A DNA stretch of 64,000 bases from Megaleporinus macrocephalus (taxonomy: Eukaryota; Chordata; Actinopteri; Characiformes; Anostomidae), in the NCBI GenBank assembly GCA_021613375.1, contig CM038720.1, positions 6,704,462 through 6,768,461 of the forward strand, written 5' to 3'. The notes below the pieces were generated by a model, which saw only the letters and a list, made by a program, of their open reading frames with translations, had not been told where the DNA came from and ran no database searches. Shown in pieces: positions 22,735 to 37,407 of this stretch; the first letter of the stretch is position 1; the number at the start of each line of letters is the position of its first letter. Position numbers and translations under genes: made by a program.

Positions 22735-23330
22735 ACAATGGTCCTTTATAATGCTTTCGGTCCTATATAAGACCACTATCCATCAATCTGAAGAAGCATT
22801 TCACCAAACATACAAAGAAACCTCAATAGAACCAAACAGAACCAGCACCTTTACTAAAGAACCTTGAAGAACCCTCTTTTTTTTGGAGCCACACTCTTTC
22901 AGTACAGTGTTTTAAGATAAAACTAAAATAAAACAATGGTCCTTTATAATGCTTTCGGTCCTATAAAAGACCACTATCCATCAATCTGAAGAAGCATTTC
23001 ACCAAACATACAAAGAAACCTCAATAGAACCAAACAGAACCAGCACCTTTACTAAAGAACCTTGAAGAACCCTCTTTTTTTTGGAGCCGCACTCTTTCAG
23101 AACAGTGTTTTAAGATAAAACTAAAATAAAACAATGGTCCTTTATAATGCTTTCGGTCCTATAAAAGACCACTATCCATCAATCTGAAGAAGCATTTCAC
23201 CAAACATACAAAGAAACCTCAATAGAACCAAACAGAACCAGCACCTTTACTAAAGAACCTTGAAGAACCCTCTTTTTTTGGAGCCACACTCTTTCAGAAC
23301 AGTGTTTTAAGATAAAATTAAAATAAAACA
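22735..23330. repeat. 198-bp tandem triplication
   Basis: Three nearly identical copies start at ACAATGGTCCTTTATAATGC (22735, 22933, 23131), each containing TTTCGGTCCTATA, GAAGAAGCATTTCACCAAAC and ACTAAAGAACCTTGAAGAAC. The internal motif belongs to the GAACC MITE family. The very low divergence between copies points to a recent amplification. Confidence 0.95.
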
Positions 23331-23334
23331 ATGA

Positions 23335-23690
23335 CTTTGCTCGTCCTGATGGAAGACAGAAGGGTTGCAAGGATAATCCAGAGACCTCCAAACCCAAAGT
23401 TAGGTATGAAGATGGGAGCATCATGATATGAGGCTCCTGCTCTGCAAACAGTGCTGCTGCATTGAAGGAAACTTGAATGGAGCGACGCACAGGGAGACAA
23501 TGGGAGACAATCTGGGATTGAGGACAATGATCCCAAACATACAGCCAAATTAACTTGAGACTGGCTTCTTAAATAAAAAGATGAAGGTACTTGCTTGGTC
23601 TAGTTAGTCTCCTGAATAGATCCTCAATAAAAAAAATGTGGAGGGATTCTAAAACCAGGACTGGACCACCCTGGAAACCCTTTCTTACCG
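23335..23690 (+). pseudogene. Tc1/mariner-like transposase fragment
   Basis: Around 23520 the plus strand reads GAGGACAATGATCCCAAACA, which translates to [10 protein letters not shown] and matches the DNDPKHTA block around the second catalytic Asp of Tc1-like transposases. The flanks contain stop codons, so this is a short dead remnant. Confidence 0.65.
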
Positions 23691-23789
23691 TAGGCGCCTC
23701 AAAGATGTAATTGCCAATGTCAGCTTTGCAACAAAGTATGAATGTTGTTCATTTGTGGTGTCTGAATAATAAAATATCCCTCTTTATGT

Positions 23790-24445
23790 TTAATAATATA
23801 TATTTCTTTATATTTACGCCCACCAACCACATCATTAGTTACACCCTCTGGGCACCTTAAGAGCTCCACTGACCATATAGGAGCACCTTGTAGTTCTAAA
23901 TTTACAATTACCACCACAGAGCAGTCACTATTTGGGTGGGGGGTCATTCTCAGCACTACAGTGACACTGACGCAGTGCTGCTGCTGGAGTGTTTAAACAC
24001 CTCAGTCTCACTGCTGGATGGAGAATCGTCCACCAACCAAAGCTATCCAGACAGCAGTGTCCTGTGGGCGGCGTCCTGTGTCCACTGATGAAGGACTGGA
24101 GAACACAAACTGTGCAGCAGCAGATGAGCTACTGTCTCTGACTTTACATCTACAAGGTGGACCAGCAAGTAGTAGGAGGGTCTAATAGAGTGGACAGTGA
24201 GTGGACACTGCTGATCCACTCACACCAGCACCATGTCAGTATTAATACAGTGCTGAGAATGATCCACCACCCAAATAGTACCTGCTCTGTGGTGGTCCTG
24301 TGGGGGTCCTGATCATTAAAGAACAGAGTAATAAAGTATACAGAGAATCAGATGAACTACAGTCTGTAAGTGTAGCTCCTGTATGGTCAGTGGAGCTGAT
24401 ACAGTGGACAGTGAGTAGTAATGTAGTGGGTGCAGAAGCACAAAG
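23790..24445. mobile_element. Foldback DNA element, copy 1
   Basis: This family has arms made of GAGCTCCACTGACCATA, ACAGACTGTAGTTCATCTGA and TTCTTTAATGATCAGGACCC, plus an inner part with CTACTACTTGCTGGTCCACC and GTAGCTCATCTGCTGCTGC, arranged as a long inverted repeat. In this copy the left arm is degenerate, while the right arm ends near GGAGCTGATACAGTGGACAG. Other copies lie at 25888, 34500, 38445, 41395, 52875 and 57630. Confidence 0.75.
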
Positions 24446-26215
<1,770 letters not shown>

Positions 26216-26901
26216 TATTTGTGTGTGTTGGCTAAATTTTGAAATATGTATAATATTAACTGTGAACTGGAACCAATCTTTAAAAATCAAGTGTACAGCA
26301 ATCTTTCAATATCGCCACAATTACAATAACTAATATGAACTGTCTCCAACTTGACAATATATTTGAATCTGATTAGAGAGCTCTAACAGCCTGAACAGAC
26401 AATAATACAAACAGAACAACACACAGGCGGTGTAAGAGAAGAGAAACACTGTGTGGGTGAATCAGAGTATATGAATGTAATTATTGTCTATCAGTGTATA
26501 TAGAACTGAGAAGGTGGACAGAATGTATGTCAGTAAGCGACGCAGTGGCCACTTCCTTTTTATTTTTTAACAATTACAGCTGAAACTTCCTTTTGCCCTA
26601 CTTACACTAGACACTCCCTCGCCCCATACCGCTGATACTCTTATCATACTACACTAGAAGTTTGTTCAGTTCAGGCTTATCAGATTTTCAAAATGAAGAA
26701 ACTAAATTTAAAAAATTGTTGTTTATTCACTAAAATAAGCAGGAAACATGAACACCTTCTTTACATGGAGTTCATTTCAAATTAGTGAGAAAGCTGGAGT
26801 ACACTACAAAACATACAGAACGCATATACAGTTTACTTTAATGTGTGTAGAGGGTGTATATTAACGAGACACTATGAAAAGATACATAATAAAACATAAC
26901 C

Positions 26902-26902
<1 letters not shown>
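26216..26902. other. Intergenic DNA, nothing recognised
   Basis: No exon, repeat family or RNA gene was recognised here. Confidence 0.3.
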
Positions 26903-26980
<78 letters not shown>

Positions 26981-27007
26981 GATATGTTGGTAGATAGATG
27001 TATCTGT

Positions 27008-27092
<85 letters not shown>

Positions 27093-27119
27093 GATATGTT
27101 GGTAGATAGATGTATCTGT

Positions 27120-27164
<45 letters not shown>

Positions 27165-27187
27165 GATATGTTGGTAGATGTATCTGT

Positions 27188-27232
<45 letters not shown>

Positions 27233-27259
27233 GATATGTTGGTAGATAGATGTATCTGT

Positions 27260-27324
<65 letters not shown>

Positions 27325-27355
27325 GATATGTTGGTAGATAGATGTGTCTGTATGT

Positions 27356-27428
<73 letters not shown>

Positions 27429-27451
27429 GATATGTTGGTAGATGTATCTGT

Positions 27452-27516
<65 letters not shown>

Positions 27517-27543
27517 GATATGTTGGTAGATAGATGTATCTGT

Positions 27544-27584
<41 letters not shown>

Positions 27585-27611
27585 GATATGTCGGTAGATA
27601 GATGTATCTGT

Positions 27612-27664
<53 letters not shown>

Positions 27665-27691
27665 GATATGTTGGTAGATAGATGTATCTGT

Positions 27692-27776
<85 letters not shown>

Positions 27777-27811
27777 CAGAGATATGTTGGTAGATAGTTG
27801 TGTCTGTATGT

Positions 27812-27848
<37 letters not shown>

Positions 27849-27895
27849 CAGATAGATAGATAGATAGATAGAGATATGTTGGTAGATGTATCTGT

Positions 27896-27956
<61 letters not shown>

Positions 27957-28083
27957 GATATGTTGGTAGATAGATGTATCTGTATAGATAGATAGATAGA
28001 TAGAGATATGTCGGTAGATAGATGTATCTGTATAGATAGATAGATAGATATACATATTTGTCTGTATAGAGATCAATATGTTT

Positions 28084-28128
<45 letters not shown>

Positions 28129-28535
28129 AAGATAGAAAGATAGAAAGATAGATAGAGATATGTTGACAGATAGATAGATCTGTATAGATAGATAGATCTG
28201 TATAGATATAGATATATCTGTATAGATAGCTAGATAGATAGATCTGTATATAGATAGATATATCTGTATAGATAGACATATCTGTATAGATAGATATCTG
28301 TATAGATAGATATCTGTATAGATAGATAGATAGATATATCTGTATAGATAGATAGACATATCTGTATAGATAGATATCTGTATAGATAGATAGATAGATA
28401 GATCTGTATAGATAGATTTGTATAGACAGATACAGATATGTTGATAGATAGATAGATAGATATAGATATATCTGTATAGATAGATAGATAGATAGATCTG
28501 TATAGATAGATAGATAGCTAGATAGATAGATAGAC
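26903..28535. repeat. GATA tetranucleotide array with periodic spacers
   Basis: About 1.6 kb of (TAGA)n is interrupted about every 60-130 bp by GAGATATGTTGGTAGATAGA and TGTATCTGTATAGATA. The right third (28080-28535) is less regular, with many TCTGTATAGATAGA words. The array is purely repetitive; long minus-strand frames rich in YLSI are artefacts of the lack of stops. It resembles Bkm-type GATA satellite. Confidence 0.98.
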
Positions 28536-30890
28536 TGGTATACTTGTTGGTTTGTGTTATGAACACTGGGCTGGATTGGATTACAGATTAGTTGAGATTT
28601 AAATCAGTAGAAAAACAGCTTTAAGGTCAGTAATGATCTGAGCAGCTCTGTTTATTAATTAACACTAATTCCTAATGAACGGCGCTCAGTCCTTCAGACT
28701 TACACAATCTAACACACTCTCAGTGTATCTGCACATGAAAGCTGCTTTTGTAGCTGAAGCTGAATAAAACAAAGCGTAAACACAGAGTGAGAGAAGCTGA
28801 GCTGCTTTATCAGCTCGCTGCTGGACGGCTTCAGGAAACCAGCGTGACCTGATTGGACGCTGCTACAAGATAGATCTCCAAATATAGACAAGCACCTCTC
28901 CACAGCAACAGCTCAATGCATGTGAAGAAGCAACCAGAGGTTCAAACTCTCAGAATTTAGAAAATGTATGAAAGCAAACAATTTAATATTAAAGCGAAAC
29001 AATAAGAGCGGCAGTGCGTTATTGTGAGTGACATCATAGCTGTTCACACCAGATCTTTGGCTTTTATACAACATGCAAACGAAAAGAAACATGTAAAATA
29101 AATGAGCCCTGAAAATTCACAGCATATTCATGTCCAGCAAAGCAAATGGACTTAAATAATAAATACCATTTTATTTCTACTATGAATTAATATTACACAT
29201 CATTTTTCAGATTCATATTTTATACATTTATTTGAAATAAAAGTAAGAAGTTGCTAAATGCATCTCAAGTCTCATATGTGACTAAACTATTTAAATTATT
29301 GATCATTGATAAAAAGTCACATGGCTTTATCACTTTTTAAAAATTTTCCCCAGATTCATGCTCAGAAAACCAGTTTCTGATACTCTACTGACTACTGGAC
29401 TCTGGATACTATATTTTTTATACTATAATTATTTTATATTACTTTATATACACAGTCTATATAGCATAACCTACACAGTGTGGATGTAATATTACACAAT
29501 ATATGATGAAATGCGTTTCATGCAAAATTTAAACAACTACTTTAACATTAAATGATAAATATGCTGTAAATTAATGAACATTAATGTTTAAGTTTAATTT
29601 AAGGGTATACACTTTAATACACACCAATTGTATCACTCTGGTAAAATTGATAGCAACTTAAGTGTATCTAAACTGTAATTGAGCTATGAATAAATATAGC
29701 AAATAATATGTATGAACAAAACATATTTTAGTTATAAAGTTGATGGAACCAGACTTTCTCCTCAATCACCCCCAAGTCATCTTGTTTTTCTATTCATGAT
29801 TAAATTTATACACCATACAAATGTAGTTATCATTTTCTGGAAAACATCAAAACTGGGTTTATGCTTTAGCTGAGCTTTTTAGATCTAAAGTAAATGTGCT
29901 GTACATTTATGAAGATATAGACATTTCACGGTTATTACAATATTAACAATATATTATAAAACCAGTACCAGTTTTAATTTATATTCAGTTAAAATTTTAA
30001 GGTATTATGAATTAGATTTTAATCTCACAAACTAAAGTTAAAGTTTATATTTAAATATATTACTAACATATTACTAGGAATGACTCATACTGGAAAAACT
30101 TGTGTTGCAGTGAAATTTACCATCTTTACTGTACACAAAATATAGTTTAAAGGTAAACTCAAGCATTGACTCCCACTTTTGACTGATAGTCAGAGTTATA
30201 GTTATAGTAACATTTATCAAAAATTTATAAAAGCATATTTATAATATTAAAGCATATTAAAAGTCACTGCTGTAAAATATAATATTTAAAAATAAAACAA
30301 TATCTTAAAAAAAATACATAAAAGTTTAAGACAGACTATGTAAATATATATTTTAACATATTTTTATAAATATACCGATATGCATCTTAGTTGTATTTCC
30401 ATAAAACACAAATGTACAGTGTAATATATATAAAATGTATACACTGTATATATAATATATGTGACTAGTTCATATGATGATTACTTTATTAATGTTATAC
30501 CTTATTTCCTTGATTACTCTATACTTAATTTAATATAGCCTTAGTAAATTGGGGTTTCTTATTAATTATCTGAACCGGTTATGTTGAACTACTTTTGCAC
30601 ATTACAATATTATATGTATTTATGCACATCAGACTGTTTTTATATTACTGACAGTGTTGCTTAAAACAGTGTATGTGGGTTAATACTGCTTAATAATGTC
30701 TTCCTCCAAAAAAAAATAAATAAATTGTAGTAGTCAAAACTGAGAGAAACTCCAGAGACCTGTATTACTAGAAACACCAGCACATGTAGGACCTGCGTGT
30801 TTGAAACAAACTGCAGTACAAATAACTGAACTGCTCTCCCTCCTTCTACAAAGCTGGAACGGTTTAATATCTTCAGTCACAATAACAGGC
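28536..30890. other. AT-rich intergenic DNA, nothing recognised
   Basis: This is the longest stretch of the window without a recognised repeat or exon. It is strongly AT-rich, especially 29150-30720. No tRNA-like fold, exon or transposon end was seen. Confidence 0.3.
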
Positions 30891-31190
30891 TTGCAGGACT
30901 GTCAGCTTTGACTAAATCTCCTCAAAAGACCCCTCGACTCTCAGAACGAGGCCAAGAGGCCCCGCAGCCTCGGCTTTGCCTGGAAATGAATTTCCACAGC
31001 GCCCAGCGAGCAGCTCTCTGCACGCCGAAAATTAGAAACCTCCAAATTCCTCTCCGAGCTTTATTCCTCAGAGACCTCTTTCCAGGGATCTACAGCGAGC
31101 GGACTGTACAGAGTCAGTCTGCAGCGATACACAGACGAACGCTAAGAACTACACATGAAATGAATAAAGCAGAATTAATTATTCATTCAG
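30891..31190. other. GC-elevated island in AT-rich DNA
   Basis: About 250 bp of balanced composition (for example GAGGCCAAGAGGCCCCGCAG) stands out from the AT-rich surroundings. A 105-codon open frame at 30908-31225 shows no known domain and no splice context, so I do not call it a gene. It may be a conserved non-coding element. Confidence 0.3.
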
Positions 31191-31445
31191 TGTTAAATAA
31201 CATTGTTCTTCTCATGTGGTTTTGAAGCAGCAGGATGTAAATGTGTACCATGAAGAGTCTCTGAGCAGTACAGTATTAACAAAATCAATATTTTATTTAA
31301 AAAAATTACACACGGAAAGATAAAACACAGCTCAATGTAAAAACTGACACAAAGCACTTAAAAAACAAGGAGAATTCAAGTTAATACAAAATGTAGTTTA
31401 AAAAAAGGAATGTTTAACATATCTAAGCAACAAATTAATCCCAAT

Positions 31446-31512
<67 letters not shown>

Positions 31513-32204
31513 CAGTGAGCAAAAGTTTGGGTACCTTGATCAAATTACATACATTTGTTGGTTTTATGGATGTTTTGATTGGACATTCAACAAATAATTG
31601 ATTTTTAATTCTTTAAAAACTTACTTCATATATAAAAAAGGGAAAATGTTCTAAATCTTCAGTTTGAGATCTGCTTTCATTTTTTTATATATGTTAGTCG
31701 AGGTGGGCAATATAGTCAAATGTACTATCACGATATATCAAGTTTTTTTACGTATTCACATATTTGTATGTTTCATTGCCAAACTTTAGGAATATTATCC
31801 AAATCTATGAATCCAATGAGCCGGAATCACCATTCACACACTATGCTGCACTGAATCCAACTAGCAGGATTAACTATACGCTCAATTTTATCAAATATCC
31901 AGTTGAGAAGTTAGGTACGGATGATATCCACTATAGAAAAGCATACTGTGGTGTAAATTATCATGATATTAATACATATCGTCATATATTCATACTTTTC
32001 AGCTCTACTACAGAGCTCTGCTTACACACTGCTGAGAACTGGTGAAGAACTGGAACTGCAACTGAACCACATACAATACAAAAACAGATGGCTGTGGTGT
32101 CTATACAGACAGTAAATAAGAGACGGCCAGAGAAGACTAAAGAGCGACACAGTGTCCTGAACTCCCTTACCTGCTAGGCAGGCATGTACAGAGTCCAGCG
32201 CTCT
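31191..32204. other. dcps 3' flank with AT microsatellite and MITE fragments
   Basis: There is a (TA)n run at about 31449-31505, followed by CAAAAGTTTGGGTACCTTGA, which resembles the end of the TIR element at 51533-52044. Around 31700-31780, CACGATATATCAAG resembles other ATCATGATAT-type MITEs. The minus-strand TTTATT-complement (AATAAA) near 31292 is a possible but distant dcps poly(A) signal. Confidence 0.4.
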
Positions 32205-34173
32205 CTAGAGTTTGCCTGCTTCCCTGAACTTGAGCAGCAGTGCGTCGTCGGCCCGTAGAGGGAAGGTGATGGTGCGGCTGTGGTAGTACTGGGAGTCAGC
32301 CTGCAGGTTCTGGATGACGTCGGACAGAAGGTGGGCTCTCTCCACCCCAGAGCCGGGAGCTTCAAAGTCCAGCGAGGTGAAGTGGACGTGCAGGTGGTAG
32401 TAGGACGGCTGGTAGTGTAAATACACTCGCAGTTTAGACGGAGGGACGCCGTAGCGCTTCTGAACAGCCTCCTGTGGACACAAACGAGCAACTCTAATGA
32501 GCAACGTTCTCTTGAAGGGGAAGTCAACTATTTTTTTCTATATAGTTTAGTCATTAGGATGCGAACAGAGATTGCCAGAGTGGTTTGGTGTGAAATGCTT
32601 CATTCTAGAGACTCTTATCAGGTCAGAATTGCTCACACTGGTGGTGAATAGAATGCCCCTAAAAGCTCCTTCACACAATTCTATAGCCTTAAATGGATAT
32701 AAACACACTGGCTGATGCCCGAGACTGACTTTAAAACACGTTCATGGCGGACTTTCCAGCATTTTACCACTATAAGCATTACATATTGAACTTAGAAGAC
32801 GTTCACTATTGGTTTGTATGGTAAATACAATGCCTACATTTGTGAAACCATAACCCCCTGGTTTCTAACACCACCACAGTAAACACGTCAGTCAGTAGGT
32901 TTCTCTAGAACTCTGATACTGACTTCTAAATCTCAACCACTGAAATTTCCCATTAACTTTGGCACAGTCTCACTACATATTAAAGTCAACACTGCCATCT
33001 ACTGGTCAACAAAGGCAGAGGAGCCACATACACATGCAACAGAGACATAAAAAAGACAAAGAACTGAAAAAGCCCACATTAAGATCACCCACATACTGGC
33101 AGTCAGTATTAACTACCATCACCAAAATCCCAACCTGTTATACAGTCAGAGGTGGACACAGCCCTTCGTGCTCACCTGTCCTTTCTCACGAATGTTTTTC
33201 AGTAACGGGAGGTCGTCTGCTGTGAGATCCCTCAAACTCTTCTTGTCCCGGCGATGCACGATGGCTAGCAAATACAAGTCGTCGAGCTGGAAGCGAGAGT
33301 ACATGTTTTCAACTGTTAAATCAAATGACTGGACTTTTACAATCATTACACAAATCAGCACAATTACTCGGGATAATCCTACAACAGCTTCTCACATTAG
33401 TTAGATTTGTGCAACAAAATTGAAATAAAGCAGTGAAATGCATTACTGACAGGACGCTGACCTGTTTAGAGGTCAGTGCTGAGTAATGTTAGTGTAAATC
33501 CGGTGTAGCTACAATAGCGTAGTGTATCACTGACTGTACAACCAGTATTAGATATTACTCAAACACTACCCAGCTAATTAGATAATTTGCCCATTTCTGG
33601 CTTTAATAGTAAACTGTAACACTACCTTCACCTACCTGTGTACAGGTAAACTGTAATACCACCTTCACCTACCTGTGTACAGGTAAACTGTTATACCACC
33701 TTCACCTACCTGTGTACAGGTAAACTGTAACACTACCTTCACCTACCTGTGTACAGATAAACTGTAACACTACCTTCACCTACCTGTGTACAGGTAAACT
33801 GTAACACTACCTTCACATACCTGTGCTCAGGTAAACTGTAACACTACCTTCACCTACCTGTGTACAGGTAAACTGTAACACTACCTTCACCTACCTGTGT
33901 ACAGGTAAACTGTAACACTACCTTCACCTACCTGTGTACAGATAAACTGTAACACTACCTTCACCTACCTGTGTACAGGTGAACTGTAACACTACCTTTG
34001 TTTACAGTGTACAGGTAAACTGTAACACTACCTTCACCTACCTGTGTACAGATAAACTGTTCGTTTACAGTGTACAGGTAAACTAACAGGGTCTGCCAAA
34101 TGCTGTAAATGTAAGGTTTACCTATAAAGTAAGGATCTAATCTATGATGAAGATGAAGCACTTTGACCTATAT

Positions 34174-34206
<33 letters not shown>

Positions 34207-37200
34207 AAAAGAGAGATTGAGGTGTCCGTCTGTCTGATACATAAAGTTCACCCACCTGTTTCTGGTCCCATTTGAAGTCTGGCAGCAGGAGGAAACCTAC
34301 ACTCGGATCAGGATCTTCAAAAACAATCCTGTCAGCCTCAGCCTTCTTTTCCAGAACGTTGTACACCCACTGCAGAAACAGGCAAGTCATGTTTTTACCA
34401 GATCTTATAAAGTACAGCACTGTGCCTAATAAAAGCTATACTCTGCACCAGTAAAGGACGAACTGGTTCACTCAGTAAACTGGTTGAAAGTTTATTAAAT
34501 GCACACCAATCAGCCATAACATTAAAACCACCTCCTTATATCTACACACACTGTCCACTGTATCAGCTCCACTGACCATACAGGAGCTCCACTTACAGAC
34601 TGTAGCTCATCAGATTCTCTGTATACTTTATTACTCTGTTCTTTAATGATCAGGACCCCCACAGGACCACCACAGAGCAGCTACTATTAGGGAGCTGGAT
34701 CACTCTCAGTGATAGCGGTGTGTTGTTTTACCTTTATTTTGTTTGCATTTAAATTTTAAAGTTAAAGCACATACTTTAACTAAACCTTCAACATGTTAAT
34801 GAACCCTAACTTTCCCACCGTATATATATGGACACCATGCTATAGCGTGTGTGATTGCCCTCCAATGTGCCCCATTCTTATCATACGGCACACAGTTGGA
34901 AAATGTGTCCGGGGCGGTTGCTTGCTACGTTTAAAGTGCTGGAATAAATTTATTGTGCTGCTTCATTTGGAAGCAACTGTTTTCAAACAAACCTTACAGT
35001 AGGGCTGGGTATCGCCACTGATTCCCCGGATCTATTTGATCCCGATTCACAAGGTCCCAATTCAATTCCATTTCCAATTCGATTCAATTCAATATCGATT
35101 CATTTAGGGATATTTCAGTTACAATAATATGTTTTGTTTGAATATGAAAAGAGATTTTCAGAGAACTAATGTGGTAAATGTACAAGGAACACTCAACCTA
35201 CATTACTAAAAACATTAGTGTTTATATAGCGTCACGGTTTCTGAATCCAAAATGTAGCCAGACATCTGCTTTCAAGTTCTGGGGGAGGGGGACTGGAATG
35301 CTAATTTTAATGGTTGATCTCTGGTTTATACGAATCGATATCGGATTATTTAAATGAAGATTGATTTGAATCAAAAAATCTATTTTTTATATACATCCCT
35401 AACTTACAACAAGGACTTGTTTGGTCCGTGGGCGACGCTGCAAAACCGAATCAATGGGACCGGAGGGGGGACACTCTGAACGATGGAAGCCCATAAAAGG
35501 AAGTGGGTGTTGTTAAAACTGAGAGAAAAGTTTTTTTCATAAAACACATCGTCCTTAACTGTAAATTCCAATTAATTAATAAAATCGATTTATCGGCCAG
35601 ATCTAAGTTGCAGCTCAACAAATTAGTTACAGCACTTTCGACACGAACGCCCTGTGGAACGAGAGCAGTGCCTGAAACAATGCGACTCCCAAGGCTCCCG
35701 CTAAAAGACAGCTACATTACCCCGTATGACAACAGTAGCGACCGCTGGAAAGCAATAACGGAGGCGGCGGCTCTTCATATCGCAAAAGACATAAGCTTTA
35801 AAAAATGAAAAATGAATGTAAAAGAGAAGTTTAGGAGTTTTAGATGGCGCTGTTGTTAATTTTGGCGCATGTACGTTTTCCATTTAAATAAAAAACAAAA
35901 GAATTAAGATTTCTTTTTTTCTTTGTTCGCTATGCAGGAGCTAAAAAAATTAATCAGAATGGAGAATCGGTCATAAATGTAAAAAAAAAAAAATTGATTT
36001 ATTAAATCCCCCAATATCAGTCAGCCCTACAGTCAATATCTTATGGCTCATAACAGGAAACATGATGCAAAGCCAATACTGACCTGAACACTGAAGCTCT
36101 GACTGCTGATGTATGGAAGAGTGATGGTGCGATAGTCGTCCCCGGATTCCTCGATCAGGAAAGTCTCCTGATGCATGTATTTCTTTACATGCTTCTCCGT
36201 TGCTGGGCAGATCACAGTGGTTTTGATTTCTGGGGATGAGGCAGAATGTTGATTAGCACTTTATATAATCTTAAACGTAATGCTTGTGCAGACAATTAAC
36301 ACTTTAACCCTTCGTTACATCCTACACTGTTCTTCAATCTTATTTGTTCCCCTCCTGAGGTACTATTAAAACACACCACTATATGAACAGGTTTGTCAAT
36401 GCTTACAATAGCATTGCGCCCTTGTGCTGCTTGTTAATGTTGGAGTGGAGCTGAAAATAGATTACAACACTACCATCTAGTGGTCAGAGGTTTAAACACA
36501 ACACACACTGATTCACTGTCTGCCAGGAATCTGTGTATCGATACTGTGTATTTGAGAATCGATACAGTATCGCTAAACATAATATCCCCATATTCGATAT
36601 TTCAATATTTTCTTTCACCCTATTTCATTAAATCTATAGCCTCCAAACTCACTCAGGGCACATCCCCAAACACACTGACCCAAACTTCTACTTGTCGTTT
36701 ATTCATTCTTCGTTCCTCGCACTGCTTAAGCTGCCTAATCATCCTACGTTTCCTTCAGGAAATTGTAGTTTTCCAGTCTGATGTCGCCCTATTGGAACTA
36801 CATAACATGGTAGAAACTCATGCGTACATGCACAAGGACAGTAACGCAACAGCCTAACCACAGATAACTAGGCATTCTCTGTACAATTAACTGTACAACG
36901 CTAATGCTCACTGGACATTAGGGGCGTATGAAAATATCAAAATATCGGGATATTATGTTTTGTGAAACTGTATCGATTCTCAAAAACACAGTATCAATAC
37001 ACAGATTCCTGGCAGTGTTGTTATCCCTTTTAGCTCCACTCCAACATTAACAAGCAGCACAAGGGCGCAATGCTATTGTAAGCATTGGCAAACCTGTTCA
37101 TACAGTGGGTATTTTAATAGCAGGATTTGAAAATCGCAATATATCATGATTAGGGCTGGGCGATATGGGGAAAAAATCCTATCATGATATCTTTTTTTTC

Positions 37201-37361
37201 ATATTAGTCTATATCAATATATATCGCAATATAAATCACATCACTATTTACTTTTTATGAAGATATTCAAAATGTAATTTTTTTCTTAAATAGTTTTTTT
37301 ATCCTCAGATTTTTTAGACAAATAGACAAATGTACAATTGAACATTTCAGAACTGTATAGA

Positions 37362-37407
<46 letters not shown>

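Noticed and set aside
26838..28566. Long minus-strand reading frames (up to 564 codons) rich in YLSI repeats
   Set aside because: They are translations of the (TAGA)n array, which lacks stop codons in these frames. There is no start context, domain or splice structure.
30908..31225. 105-codon open frame in a GC-elevated block
   Set aside because: No domain, signal or splice evidence was seen. It is kept only as a possible non-coding element.
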